This document shows, piece by piece, positions 39,489-49,380 of a DNA stretch of 64,000 nucleotides (position 1 is the stretch's first letter; every line of letters starts with the position of its first letter). The DNA is taken from the NCBI GenBank assembly GCA_902527265.1, contig CABZNY010000003.1:1-64000 (forward strand), read 5' to 3'. The notes under the pieces are model-generated. The model saw only the letters and a program-made list of their open reading frames with translations, had not been told where the DNA came from and did no database searches. The stretch comes from an uncultured Pelagibacteraceae bacterium (GTDB taxonomy: Bacteria; Pseudomonadota; Alphaproteobacteria; Pelagibacterales; Pelagibacteraceae). The translations under genes were made by a program, and so were the position numbers.

Positions 39489-40994
39489 TTACATCACCAC
39501 GCCTACTTGCCAAGGATTAAACTCCTCGTCACCGTAGCCGTTAATTTCACTTTTCGATTTATTTCCTGAAGCGGTGTTTACAACTAGATCAAATATTCTA
39601 TTTCCAACTTTTTCAATGTCTTCTTTACCTTCTGCAATAGTCCCACAATTTATATCCATATCTTCTTCCATTTTTTCATACATCGCAGTATTCGTAGATA
39701 ATTTTAAACTCGGAACAGGTTTACATCCAAAACATGAACCTCTACCTGTTGTAAAACAAATTACATTTGCACCTGAAGCAACTTGGCCTGTTACAGACAC
39801 TGGGTCATACCCTGGAGAGTCCATAAAGTTAAAACCTTTATTTTTTAATGGTTCTGCATATTCAAGTACATCTTCTAGAATTGATTTACCACCTTTAGCA
39901 ACAGCACCCAGTGACTTTTCAAGTATGGTAGTTAATCCACCTCGTTTATTCCCAGGAGCAGGATTATTATCCATTGTGCTATTATTAATTGAAGTATAGT
40001 TTTTCCACCATTTTAATCTTTCAATTAATTTATCTGCTGTTTCTTGACTGTTTGCTCTGTTAATTAGAAGATGCTCAGCCCCATAAATTTCAGGAGTTTC
40101 AGATAATATTGAACTTCCACCTTTTTTAACTAACAAATCAGCTGCAACACCTAACGCTGGATTTGCAGTAATGCCAGAGTACCCATCTGATCCTCCACAT
40201 TGAAGAGCCAAAGTTAAATGACTTACAGACTGAGGAGTTCTTTTAATTTTGTTAGCTTCAGGTAATAAATTTTTTATTTGCGATAGAACTTTTTCGACAA
40301 TTTTTTTAGTTCCACCTTCGTCCTGAATTGTTAAAAAATGAATTCTATTATGTTTTTTTACAGACTCATCAAACAAACTCACTTGAGCACATTCGCAACC
40401 TAAGCCGATAACAAATACATGAGAAAAATTTGGATGGTTCTTAAAACCGTCAATTGTTCTTTGAAACATTTGCATTCCTTCGCTTATAGTATTCATTCCA
40501 CATCCAGTTGAGTGAGTAATCGGAACTATGCCATCAATATTAGGATAATCATTTAGAATGTTAGAATATTTTATTTTTTCAACAATCATTTTAGTAACAG
40601 TTGCTGAACAGTTAACTGTACTTACGATACCTATATAATTTCTAGTAGCTACTTGACCGTTATCTCTTAATATTCCATTGAAAAAGGTATCAACTTTTTC
40701 ATCAACAATTGTTTTTTTATTTTTTACTTGAAATTCTCTATCAAATTCTTTGAATTCTAAATTATGAGAATGAACATGTTCACCAGCGGTAATATTTTTT
40801 GACGCAAATCCAATTATCTGATCATACTTAATTATAGGATCACCTTTGTTTATGGATTTTAAACAAACTTTGTGTCCAAATGGTATAGGATCAATAGTAC
40901 TTATCTCTTGACCATTAATTTTCGTTTTTTCTGGTATAATAAATTGACTTACGCCTACATTATCATTTTTATTGAGTACAATTAGACTATTCAT
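39489..40994 (-). CDS. UxaA-family altronate/galactarate-type dehydratase (SAF domain plus catalytic domain)
   Basis: N-terminal SAF-like region; GCECAQ, LQCGGSDGYSGITANPALG, NKRGGLTTILEKSLGAVAKGG, FTTGRGSCFGCKPVPSLKLSTNT. Confidence 0.9.
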   Translation of the reverse strand: MNSLIVLNKNDNVGVSQFIIPEKTKINGQEISTIDPIPFGHKVCLKSINKGDPIIKYDQIIGFASKNITAGEHVHSHNLEFKEFDREFQVKNKKTIVDEKVDTFFNGILRDNGQVATRNYIGIVSTVNCSATVTKMIVEKIKYSNILNDYPNIDGIVPITHSTGCGMNTISEGMQMFQRTIDGFKNHPNFSHVFVIGLGCECAQVSLFDESVKKHNRIHFLTIQDEGGTKKIVEKVLSQIKNLLPEANKIKRTPQSVSHLTLALQCGGSDGYSGITANPALGVAADLLVKKGGSSILSETPEIYGAEHLLINRANSQETADKLIERLKWWKNYTSINNSTMDNNPAPGNKRGGLTTILEKSLGAVAKGGKSILEDVLEYAEPLKNKGFNFMDSPGYDPVSVTGQVASGANVICFTTGRGSCFGCKPVPSLKLSTNTAMYEKMEEDMDINCGTIAEGKEDIEKVGNRIFDLVVNTASGNKSKSEINGYGDEEFNPWQVGVVM

Positions 40995-41041
40995 TTTTTA
41001 ATTTAGGTTTTATATATCATTATAATATATTTTATTATTTT

Positions 41042-42817
41042 ATGAAAAAGAAGAATTTAAGAAGCAAACAATGGTTTGATGACCCAAAAGATCCAGGCAT
41101 GACAGCCATGTATTTAGAAAGATATCTAAATTATGGTCTTACAAGAAAAGAACTTCAATCAGGAAATCCAATAATTGGAATAGCCCAATCAGGGAGTGAT
41201 TTATCTCCATGTAACAGACATTTTTTGGATTTAAGTAAAAGAATTAAAGATGGAATTAGAAGAGCAGGTGGTATTCCGATGGAATTTCCTACTCACCCAA
41301 TTCAAGAAACTGGAAAAAAGCCTACTGCAATGTTGGACAGAAACTTATCATATTTATCTTTGGTTGAGATACTTTATGGATACCCACTTGATGGAGTTAT
41401 ACTTACAACTGGATGTGATAAAACTACCCCAGCAGCGTTAATGGCAGCTGCAACAGTTAATATTCCTGCAATTGTTTTATCTGGTGGTCCAATGCTTGAT
41501 GGAAATTATAAAGGTAAGAAAGCTGGCGCAGGAACCATTATTTGGGAAGCAAGAAGATTGCATGCTAAGGGAGAAATTAATTACGAAGAATTTATGGATA
41601 TGGCAGCAGCATCTTCGCCAAGTCCTGGTCACTGTAATACAATGGGAACAGCTTCATCAATGAATTCTGTTGCTGAGGCATTGGGAATGTCTTTACCAGG
41701 ATGTGCAGTAATACCAGCTCCATATAGAGAAAGAGAACAAATTTCTTTTGAGACTGGATCTAGAATTGTAAAAATGGTTCACGAAGATTTAACTCCTTCA
41801 AAAATTATGACAAAGAAAGCTTTTGAAAATGCAGTTATAGTTGCAAGTGCTATAGGAGCTTCCAGTAATTGTACAACACATTTAATTGCTATCGCAAAAC
41901 ATATGGGTGTAAAATTTGATTTATCGAATTGGCAAAAGCTTGGACACAAAATACCTTTATTAGCAAACTGTCAACCTGCAGGTGAACATTTAATGGAGGG
42001 TTTTTACAGAGCTGGAGGTATACCAGCAATCATGAAAGAATTAATGAAGAATAATAAAATTCACCAAAACCTAATTACTGTAACTGGTAAAACAGTTGAA
42101 CAAAATTTAAGAAAAAAAATCGATGTAGATAGAGATGTGATTAAAACGTTTAAAAATAATTTGACTGACAAGGCTGGGTTTCTAGTTATGAAAGGAAATT
42201 TCTTTTCATCAGCAATTATGAAAACCTCAGTAATTAGTAAAGAGTTTAGAGAAAGATATTTATCAAATCCTAAGCACCCTAATGTTTTTAAAGGTAAAGC
42301 TGTAGTTTTTGAGGGTCCAGAGGATTATCATGATAGGATCAATAGCAAGAAACTAAAAATAGATGAAAAATCGATTTTAATAATAAGAGGTTGTGGACCT
42401 GTTGGATACCCTGGTTCTGCTGAGGTGGTTAATATGCAACCACCTGATAGACTACTTAAAAAAGGCATTAATGCACTTCCAACTCTTGGAGATGGAAGAC
42501 AGAGTGGTACTTCTGAAAGCCCATCTATTCTTCATGTATCACCAGAATCTGCTGTTGGTGGTGATTTAGCTATTGTTAAGACAGGAGATAAAATGACAAT
42601 AGATCTTAATAAAAGAAGAGTTGATCTTCAAATATCAAAGTCTGAATTTATTAAAAGAAGAAAAAAGAAAAAGATAAAGAAACTTACAAATCAAACACCG
42701 TGGCAAGAAATATCTAGATCAAATGTTGGTCAACTTGAAGACGGTGCATGTATTATGTCAAGAGATCAATATTTAGATATCACTAAAACAAAAGGTGTTC
42801 TAAGAAACTCTCATTAG
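41042..42817 (+). CDS. IlvD/Edd-family sugar-acid dehydratase (arabinonate/xylonate dehydratase-like)
   Basis: SGSDLSPCNRHFLDL, TTGCDKTTPAALMAAATVNIPAIVLSGGPM, SPSPGHCNTMGTASSMNSVAEALGMSLPG, GDGRQSGTSESPSILHVSPE. Confidence 0.93.
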   Translation: MKKKNLRSKQWFDDPKDPGMTAMYLERYLNYGLTRKELQSGNPIIGIAQSGSDLSPCNRHFLDLSKRIKDGIRRAGGIPMEFPTHPIQETGKKPTAMLDRNLSYLSLVEILYGYPLDGVILTTGCDKTTPAALMAAATVNIPAIVLSGGPMLDGNYKGKKAGAGTIIWEARRLHAKGEINYEEFMDMAAASSPSPGHCNTMGTASSMNSVAEALGMSLPGCAVIPAPYREREQISFETGSRIVKMVHEDLTPSKIMTKKAFENAVIVASAIGASSNCTTHLIAIAKHMGVKFDLSNWQKLGHKIPLLANCQPAGEHLMEGFYRAGGIPAIMKELMKNNKIHQNLITVTGKTVEQNLRKKIDVDRDVIKTFKNNLTDKAGFLVMKGNFFSSAIMKTSVISKEFRERYLSNPKHPNVFKGKAVVFEGPEDYHDRINSKKLKIDEKSILIIRGCGPVGYPGSAEVVNMQPPDRLLKKGINALPTLGDGRQSGTSESPSILHVSPESAVGGDLAIVKTGDKMTIDLNKRRVDLQISKSEFIKRRKKKKIKKLTNQTPWQEISRSNVGQLEDGACIMSRDQYLDITKTKGVLRNSH

Positions 42818-43786
42818 ATGAAACCAAAAATTTTAGTTTCTCGAAAAATTTCTGATGGTGCTGAAGAAATATTAAAAAAAGAATTTGATGTAACTCTTAA
42901 TTTAGAAGACAAACCTTACACATATGAGGAATTAATAAAAATTTCTAATGAATATGATGGTTTAATATCTACAAGTTTTGATAAATTAGATAAAAATTTT
43001 TTTGATAGTTTAAATGGAAAATTAAAAATTATTGGTCATGTTGGAGTTGGATACGACAATATTCATACACAATCAGCCAAAGAAAAAAATATCAAAGTTT
43101 CAAATACGCCAAACGTATTAAACGATGCTGTAGCAGAAATAACAATCCTTTTAATTTTAGCATCGTCCAGAAGAATTGGTGAGGCTTATAATCTTGTTAA
43201 GTCAAATACTTGGAAAGATCATAGACCAGATATTACTAAATTAATGGTAGGTAACGAAATTACTGGAAAAACTTTAGGTATAATAGGTATGGGAAGGATT
43301 GGCCAAATAGTTGCAGATAGGGCTAGAGCGTTTAAAATGAAAATAGTTTATTACAATAGAAATAAGTTAGCTAATGATTTAGAAAAAGGTGCAACTTATT
43401 ATCCCGATTTAAAATCAATGCTTCCAAATTGTGATTATGTAAGTTTGCATACTCCTGCTACCTCAGAAACTAAAAATATAATTAATTCAGAAATTTTAAA
43501 GCAGTTTCCAAAACATTCAGTCTTTATAAATACTTCGAGAGGATCAACAGTAGATGATGATGCTCTAATTGAAGCTTTACAAAATAAAAAAATCTATGGA
43601 GCTGGGTTAGATGTTTTCAATAATGAACCTAATCTTGATAAGAGATATTTAGAGTTAGAAAATTGTTTTGTTCTTCCTCATGTAGGTAGTGCGACACATG
43701 AAACTCGATTAGCTATGAGTATGTTAGCCGTAAAAAATATAAAATGTTTTTTCTCTCAAAAACCTCTTTTATCAGAAGTTGTTTAA
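42818..43786 (+). CDS. D-2-hydroxyacid dehydrogenase (glyoxylate/hydroxypyruvate reductase-like)
   Basis: GHVGVGYDNIHTQSAKEKNIKVSNTP, GIIGMGRIGQIVADRA, INTSRGSTVDDDAL, LPHVGSATHETR. Confidence 0.93.
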   Translation: MKPKILVSRKISDGAEEILKKEFDVTLNLEDKPYTYEELIKISNEYDGLISTSFDKLDKNFFDSLNGKLKIIGHVGVGYDNIHTQSAKEKNIKVSNTPNVLNDAVAEITILLILASSRRIGEAYNLVKSNTWKDHRPDITKLMVGNEITGKTLGIIGMGRIGQIVADRARAFKMKIVYYNRNKLANDLEKGATYYPDLKSMLPNCDYVSLHTPATSETKNIINSEILKQFPKHSVFINTSRGSTVDDDALIEALQNKKIYGAGLDVFNNEPNLDKRYLELENCFVLPHVGSATHETRLAMSMLAVKNIKCFFSQKPLLSEVV

Positions 43787-43790
43787 ATGA

Positions 43791-43807
43791 TACAACTTTA
43801 AGTTGTA
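43791..43807. promoter_or_regulatory. Inverted repeat upstream of TRAP operon (candidate operator)
   Basis: tacaacttTaagttgta: perfect 8-bp arms around one base, 103 nt before the dctP ATG. Confidence 0.4.
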
Positions 43808-43909
43808 ATATTTAAATCAATTATCTTTAGAAATTTATTACAGTCTTTTGTTTGAATTTTTTTTCTCTTTATGTTTAAATTTAAAAAAACATAACCGAGA
43901 GGGGATATA

Positions 43910-44926
43910 ATGTTAAAATTAATAACAAAAATAACTGCTGCGATTGCTGTAGTGTCTATTGCTTTATTAGGTTCTGCTAATGCAAAAACTTTAAAAATAG
44001 AAACTCACTTTACAGCTAGCTCACCAAATGGTGAAGTTGCAGCTCAATTCGCTAAAAACGTAGAAAAGTTTTCTGGCGGAAGCTTAAAAGTACAAATGTT
44101 CTACTCATCATCAGTTACAGGAAAGTCTGCTGAGGTTTTTAACTCTGCACAAACTGGAATTATTGACTGTGATATGACAGGTGCTGGATACCAAACTGGT
44201 AAAAACGCAGCTTTCCAATTCGCAGGCGATGTAATGGGTGGATATGACAACCCGTATCAACAATATGACTTCTTAAAGTTTCCAGGAGCTCAAGAAGCTG
44301 TTGATGCACTATACAACAAATATGGAATGACTTTAATCGGTTGGTGGATACCAGGACATGAGTCTTTAATATCTAGTAAACCAATTCCAGATGTTGCGTC
44401 TATCAAAGACTTTAAATTTAGATCGCCTCCAGGAATGGAAAGTATGATCTTTACAGCATTAGGTGCTAAGCCAATCGTGATGGATTTTGGTGAAGTTCCA
44501 ACTGCTTTACAAACTGGTCTAATTGATGGTGCCGACTATTCATCTTTAGCTACAAACTATGCAGGTGGACACTATGAGCAAAATAAATATGCTACATATC
44601 CAGGTTTCCACTCTATGCCAGCTGACCATTTAGCTTGTAATACAAAAGTTTGGAACAAGTTAAAACCTCATGAAAAAGGTGCAATGCTAGCAGCAATCGA
44701 AATCTGCGGTAGAACAATCACTAGTTTAGTCGAGAGAAAAAATGCTGAAGCAGTTAAAGCTTTAACTGCTATGGGTGTTACTCTTCATGACTGGTCTAGA
44801 GAAGATAGACTTAAGTTCAGAAATGCTGCTTTAGGCGCATGGGAAGAATGGAAGAAAAAATCTCCTGAAGCTGCCGCTCTTATTGAGATACACAAAGCTT
44901 ATATGAAAGCTAACGGTATCCTATAA
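43910..44926 (+). CDS. TRAP transporter substrate-binding protein (DctP family)
   Basis: Signal peptide; FKFRSPPGMESMIFTALGAKPIVMDFGEVPTALQTGLIDGADY; SD gagagggg. Confidence 0.94.
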   Translation: MLKLITKITAAIAVVSIALLGSANAKTLKIETHFTASSPNGEVAAQFAKNVEKFSGGSLKVQMFYSSSVTGKSAEVFNSAQTGIIDCDMTGAGYQTGKNAAFQFAGDVMGGYDNPYQQYDFLKFPGAQEAVDALYNKYGMTLIGWWIPGHESLISSKPIPDVASIKDFKFRSPPGMESMIFTALGAKPIVMDFGEVPTALQTGLIDGADYSSLATNYAGGHYEQNKYATYPGFHSMPADHLACNTKVWNKLKPHEKGAMLAAIEICGRTITSLVERKNAEAVKALTAMGVTLHDWSREDRLKFRNAALGAWEEWKKKSPEAAALIEIHKAYMKANGIL

Positions 44927-44950
44927 TTGTTAGCAACATAAAAAAATACT

Positions 44951-44972
44951 GAAGGGCCTGAGAGGGCCCTTC
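44951..44972 (+). terminator. GC-rich stem-loop between dctP and dctQ
   Basis: gaagggcc-tgagag-ggcccttc perfect 8-bp arms, followed by an AT/T-rich run. Confidence 0.8.
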
Positions 44973-44994
44973 TTATTAAACAATTTTTTTGCCA

Positions 44995-45579
44995 ATGGAC
45001 GATAAAGAGCTTCAAGATAAACAATTAAAAGAGCAAAGTGAAAAAGTTGCAAGCAAAGACGATTTTCCAATATTTTGGATAGATAGAATTTCTCTATTTT
45101 TAAGCCATACAATAAAATATTTAATTCCTGTAATAGTACTTGTGATGATGTACGAAATCTTCATGAGATATGTATTATTTAAACCTACCTTATGGGCTAA
45201 TGAATTATGCTTATGGTTGGCTGGCGTTTGTTATTTAGTTGGCGGTATATATGCAACAAGATTAAGAAGCCATATAAGAATAGTATTATTATATGATTAT
45301 GTCAGTAGACCGACACAGCGAATTTTTGATCTAATTAGCACTATAGTTATTGTTCTTTTTGCAGGTGCTGTAATTTATGGTGGTATGGAGGATGCTTACA
45401 GATCATTTGTAAACTGGGAGAGATTTGCAACTTATTGGGACCCACCTATACCTGCTACTATGAAACCACTTACACTAATATGTGTATTTCTTATTGCACT
45501 TCAGTCTATTAACAATTTAATAATCGATTGGAGAAATCCTAAGGAAAGACAATACGATCCAGCAAAAGATTTAGAATAA
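44995..45579 (+). CDS. TRAP transporter small permease (DctQ family)
   Basis: Four-TM pattern; YEIFMRYVLFKPTLWANELCLWLAGVCYLVGGIYATRLRSHIRI; ATG start chosen over the upstream TTG. Confidence 0.93.
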   Translation: MDDKELQDKQLKEQSEKVASKDDFPIFWIDRISLFLSHTIKYLIPVIVLVMMYEIFMRYVLFKPTLWANELCLWLAGVCYLVGGIYATRLRSHIRIVLLYDYVSRPTQRIFDLISTIVIVLFAGAVIYGGMEDAYRSFVNWERFATYWDPPIPATMKPLTLICVFLIALQSINNLIIDWRNPKERQYDPAKDLE

Positions 45580-45580
45580 T

Positions 45581-46903
45581 ATGGAATTTGAAATAGGAAC
45601 ACTCTCGATAATACTGATTGTTGGATTGCTAGCTCTTATAGCTATTGGTGTTCCAATGGGTTTTGCATCAGGTTTTATGGGTGCTGTACTCGTATTTTTA
45701 TATATAGGTGAGCATGCATTAGGAATTCTACTTTCAAGATATTATTCGCTTGTTGTAACCTATTCTTTTTTATCGGTACCTTTATTTATATTCATGGCCT
45801 CCTTACTTGAACGCTCAAATATAGCGAGAGATTTATATGATGCATTAAATGCTTGGTTAAGAAAAACTAGAGGAGGAGTTGGTGTTGTTACTGCAATCAT
45901 GGCAACAATTATGGCTGCGATGAGTGGAATTATCGGAGGAGAAATAGTTTTATTAGGACTGATTGCACTGCCGCAGATGTTGAGATTAAAATATGATCAA
46001 GACATGTCTATTGGTATTATTTGTGCATCAGGTTCTCTAGGTACTATGATACCTCCGTCTATTGTTTTAATTATTTACGGATTGACAACAGAAACATCAA
46101 TTACAATGTTATTTCAAGAAGCTATTGTTCCAGGTCTAATGATTTCAGGCTTAATTATTACTTACATTCTCATACGAACAAGATTACAACCGCATCTTGC
46201 ACCATTAAGTGATGAACCAGCGTTAACTTTAAAAGAAAAAATGTCTTACCTTCCAGGCCTTCTACCACCAATTGGTATTGTAATAATTGTTTTAGGTTCA
46301 ATTTATTCTGGAATAACAGGTATCACAGAAGCAGCTGGTATGGGTGTAGTTGCAACGTTAATTATAATAGGCGCAAGAAAAGAGCTGACATGGTTTCTAT
46401 TTAAAGATGCGCTTGTTCGAACTTTTAAAGCATCAGGTACGATTTTAACTATTACATTTGGAGCTACGGTTTTAGCTGGAGCTTATTCTTTAGCGGGTGG
46501 ACCAACTTATGTAGCCGAAACTATTTTAGCTTATGATTTAAAACCAATGTACTTAATCTTTATGATGCAAGTAATGTTTTTGATAATGGGTGCTTTTATG
46601 GATTGGGTTGGAATTGTCCTACTGGCTATGCCTGTATTTTTACCAATAGTTCTTGCACTTGGTTTTGATCCTATATGGTTTGGAATCTTATTTTGCGTAA
46701 ATATGCAAGTCTCATTTTTAAGCCCACCTTTTGGTCCAGCAGCTTTTTATTTAAAATCGGTAGCACCTCCACATATTTCATTAACAGACATTTTCAGAGG
46801 ATTTGCTCCATTCGTAGTAATTCAATTAATTGTTTTAGCATGTGTAATGTACTTTCCAGAAGCAATGACACAAAATTTCCACGAATTCGTACCTAAAAAA
46901 TAA
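45581..46903 (+). CDS. TRAP transporter large permease (DctM family)
   Basis: GVPMGFASGFMGAVL, SVPLFIFMASLLERS, GSLGTMIPPSIVLIIYGLTTETSI, MQVSFLSPPFGPAAFYLK. Confidence 0.96.
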   Translation: MEFEIGTLSIILIVGLLALIAIGVPMGFASGFMGAVLVFLYIGEHALGILLSRYYSLVVTYSFLSVPLFIFMASLLERSNIARDLYDALNAWLRKTRGGVGVVTAIMATIMAAMSGIIGGEIVLLGLIALPQMLRLKYDQDMSIGIICASGSLGTMIPPSIVLIIYGLTTETSITMLFQEAIVPGLMISGLIITYILIRTRLQPHLAPLSDEPALTLKEKMSYLPGLLPPIGIVIIVLGSIYSGITGITEAAGMGVVATLIIIGARKELTWFLFKDALVRTFKASGTILTITFGATVLAGAYSLAGGPTYVAETILAYDLKPMYLIFMMQVMFLIMGAFMDWVGIVLLAMPVFLPIVLALGFDPIWFGILFCVNMQVSFLSPPFGPAAFYLKSVAPPHISLTDIFRGFAPFVVIQLIVLACVMYFPEAMTQNFHEFVPKK

Positions 46904-47776
46904 ATGACAAAAAAAATAGGTTTTATAGGCATAGGCCTGATGGGTCTGCCAATGTCTAAAAATATAGTAAAAGCTGGATATAATTTAACAGTATTCAATA
47001 GATCAAAGAATAAAGCAGAACCACTTAAAGAATTTGGAGCAAAAATTTCAAATACGTTAAAAGATGCTGTGGATGGAAGTGATATTGTTATAACAATGTT
47101 AACAGATGATACTGCTGTGGATGCAGTGATGAACAATACTGATTTTTTAGAAAACTTAAAATCTGGTTCAATAGTTATTGATATGAGTTCAGTTAAACCA
47201 ACTACTGCAACAAAACATGGTAATTATTTTAAATTAAAAAATATAAATTATTTGGATGCACCTGTATCTGGAGGAACAATTGGTGCAGAGGAAGCATCAT
47301 TGGCTATAATGGTTGGGGGAGAGCAAAATATTTTTGATGATGCATTTGATATTTTAAAAACAATGGGTAATCCAACATTAGTTGGTCCAATTGGAAGTGG
47401 ACAAGTATCTAAATTAGCAAATCAAATCATTGTTGGTTTAGCAATAGGCGCTGTGGCAGAGGCCGTAACTCTTTGTGAAAAAGCAGGAGCTGATCCAAAT
47501 AAAATGATTAAAGCTTTGTCTGGTGGTTGGGCAGACAGTAAAGTTTTACAAACGCATGGAAAAAGAATGATCGATAAAGATTTTACTCCAAAAGGCAAAA
47601 CATCTGGTCAATTAAAAGATATGAATAATATCTTAGAATGTGCCAGTAATTATAATACTCATTTACCTATTTCAAATTTGGTTAAAGAAATGTATAAATC
47701 TCTTGTTGATAATGGACAAGGTGAAACAGATCATAGTTCACTTTATAAAGAAATTGAAAGGATAAATAATAAATGA
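46904..47776 (+). CDS. 3-hydroxyisobutyrate/tartronate-semialdehyde reductase-family dehydrogenase
   Basis: IGFIGIGLMGLPMSKNIVKAGY, VIDMSSVKPTTA, LDAPVSGGTIGAEEASLAIMVGG, GSGQVSKLANQIIVG. Confidence 0.94.
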   Translation: MTKKIGFIGIGLMGLPMSKNIVKAGYNLTVFNRSKNKAEPLKEFGAKISNTLKDAVDGSDIVITMLTDDTAVDAVMNNTDFLENLKSGSIVIDMSSVKPTTATKHGNYFKLKNINYLDAPVSGGTIGAEEASLAIMVGGEQNIFDDAFDILKTMGNPTLVGPIGSGQVSKLANQIIVGLAIGAVAEAVTLCEKAGADPNKMIKALSGGWADSKVLQTHGKRMIDKDFTPKGKTSGQLKDMNNILECASNYNTHLPISNLVKEMYKSLVDNGQGETDHSSLYKEIERINNK

Positions 47777-48516
47777 GTGGAAGATTAGAGGGTAAAAAAA
47801 TTGTAGTTACGGCAGCAGGCCAAGGTATCGGAAAAGCAACAGCAATCGCTTTTCATAATGAAGGGGCCCATGTAATAGCAACAGATTTGAATGAAAAAAC
47901 TTTAGCTGATTTAAATAAAGAATATCCTAATATTAAAATTAAAACTTTAGACTCTACAGACAACAAAGCAATTTTAGATTTTGTTAAAACACTTGATGAG
48001 GTAAATGTTCTATTTAATGCAGTAGGATTTGTTCATCATGGAACAATTTTAGATTGCGAAGAAAAAGATTGGGATTTTTCTTTTGATGTAAACATTAAAT
48101 CTATGTATTTCATGTGCAGAGCAATTTTACCGTTAATGGTGAAGCAAAATGGTGGAAGTATAATCAATGTTTCGTCTATTGCCTCTAGTTTAAAAGGTTT
48201 ACCAAATAGATTTGTTTATGGCGCTTCAAAAGCTGCAATTATTGGGTTAACTAAGTCTATAGCTTCAGACTTTGTAAAACAAAATATTAGATGTAATTCA
48301 ATAGCACCAGGAACAGTTTTCTCTCCTTCTTGGCAAGAAAGAGTAAACCAGAGTCCTGATCCTGTTCAAGCTAAGAAAGATTTTATAGCAAGACAACCAA
48401 TGGGAAGATTGGGAACAGCTGAAGAAATTGCCTCTATGGCTATTTATTTAGCTGGCGATGAATCAACATTTACAACAGGGAATACATTTTCTGTTGATGG
48501 TGGAATGACAATTTAA
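47773..48516 (+). CDS. SDR of the BDH2/DHRS6 - 2-keto-3-deoxy-L-fuconate dehydrogenase group
   Basis: AAGQGIGKATA, FNAVGFVHHGTILDCEEKDWDFSFDVNIKSMY, YGASKAAIIGLTKSIASDFVKQNIRCN. Confidence 0.85.
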   Translation: MSGRLEGKKIVVTAAGQGIGKATAIAFHNEGAHVIATDLNEKTLADLNKEYPNIKIKTLDSTDNKAILDFVKTLDEVNVLFNAVGFVHHGTILDCEEKDWDFSFDVNIKSMYFMCRAILPLMVKQNGGSIINVSSIASSLKGLPNRFVYGASKAAIIGLTKSIASDFVKQNIRCNSIAPGTVFSPSWQERVNQSPDPVQAKKDFIARQPMGRLGTAEEIASMAIYLAGDESTFTTGNTFSVDGGMTI

Positions 48517-48532
48517 ATATAAAGGAGAAACA

Positions 48533-49375
48533 ATGAAATTATTAAGAGTAGGTGAAAAAGGAAAAGAAAAACCAGCAATTTTAGACGCTGATGGAAAAAT
48601 AAGAGACATAAGTTCTCACATAAACGATTTAAACCCAGAAAATTTAAATTTTGAAACAATGTCAAAAATTCAAAGTGAAGATACATCAAGACTTCCTGAA
48701 CTTTCATCTAATCAAAGAGTAGGTTCATGCATTACAAGTCCTGGAAAATTTGTAGCAATAGGACTTAATTATTCAGATCATGCAGCTGAAGTCGGTGCTG
48801 ATATTCCTAAAGAACCAATAATGTTTATGAAAGCTACTAGCTCAATGTGTGGTCCTAATGATGATGTAGAAATAGTCTCTGGATCAAAAAAACTAGATTG
48901 GGAAGTTGAACTTGGAATTGTAATTGGAAAAGAAGCAAAACATATTTCAGAAAGTCAATCACAAGATCATATTTTAGGATATTGTTTAGTAAACGATGTC
49001 AGTGAACGAGAATGGCAAATTGAAAAAATGGGACAATGGGTTAAAGGAAAGTCTCATGACACTTATGGACCTACTGGGCCTTACTTAGTAACTAAAGATG
49101 AAATTAAAGACATTAATAATTTAAAGATGATGCTGGATGTAAATGGTGAAAGAATGCAAACAGGGAATACAAGTACTATGATTTTTAATGTAGATATCAT
49201 TGTATCTTATGTGAGTAAGTTCATGTCATTACAACCTGGAGATATTATAACTACAGGTACCCCTCCAGGAGTAGGCATGGGAAGAAAACCCCAAGTATTT
49301 TTAAAAGCTGGTGATGAAATGAAATTATCTATAGAAAATTTAGGAGAACAGAACTCTAAAGTAGTTGCTGTTTAA
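48533..49375 (+). CDS. Fumarylacetoacetate hydrolase-family protein (2,4-diketo-3-deoxy-L-fuconate hydrolase-like)
   Basis: CITSPGKFVAIGLNYSDHAAEVGADIPKEPIMFMKATS, DWEVELGIVIGKEAKHIS, SHDTYGPTGPYLVT, GDIITTGTPPGVGMGRKP; SD aaaggag. Confidence 0.88.
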   Translation: MKLLRVGEKGKEKPAILDADGKIRDISSHINDLNPENLNFETMSKIQSEDTSRLPELSSNQRVGSCITSPGKFVAIGLNYSDHAAEVGADIPKEPIMFMKATSSMCGPNDDVEIVSGSKKLDWEVELGIVIGKEAKHISESQSQDHILGYCLVNDVSEREWQIEKMGQWVKGKSHDTYGPTGPYLVTKDEIKDINNLKMMLDVNGERMQTGNTSTMIFNVDIIVSYVSKFMSLQPGDIITTGTPPGVGMGRKPQVFLKAGDEMKLSIENLGEQNSKVVAV

Positions 49376-49380
49376 TAATT

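Noticed and set aside
46822-47136. 104-aa minus-strand ORF spanning the dctM end and dehydrogenase start
   Set aside because: Covers two well-supported plus-strand genes; composition looks like a shadow ORF.
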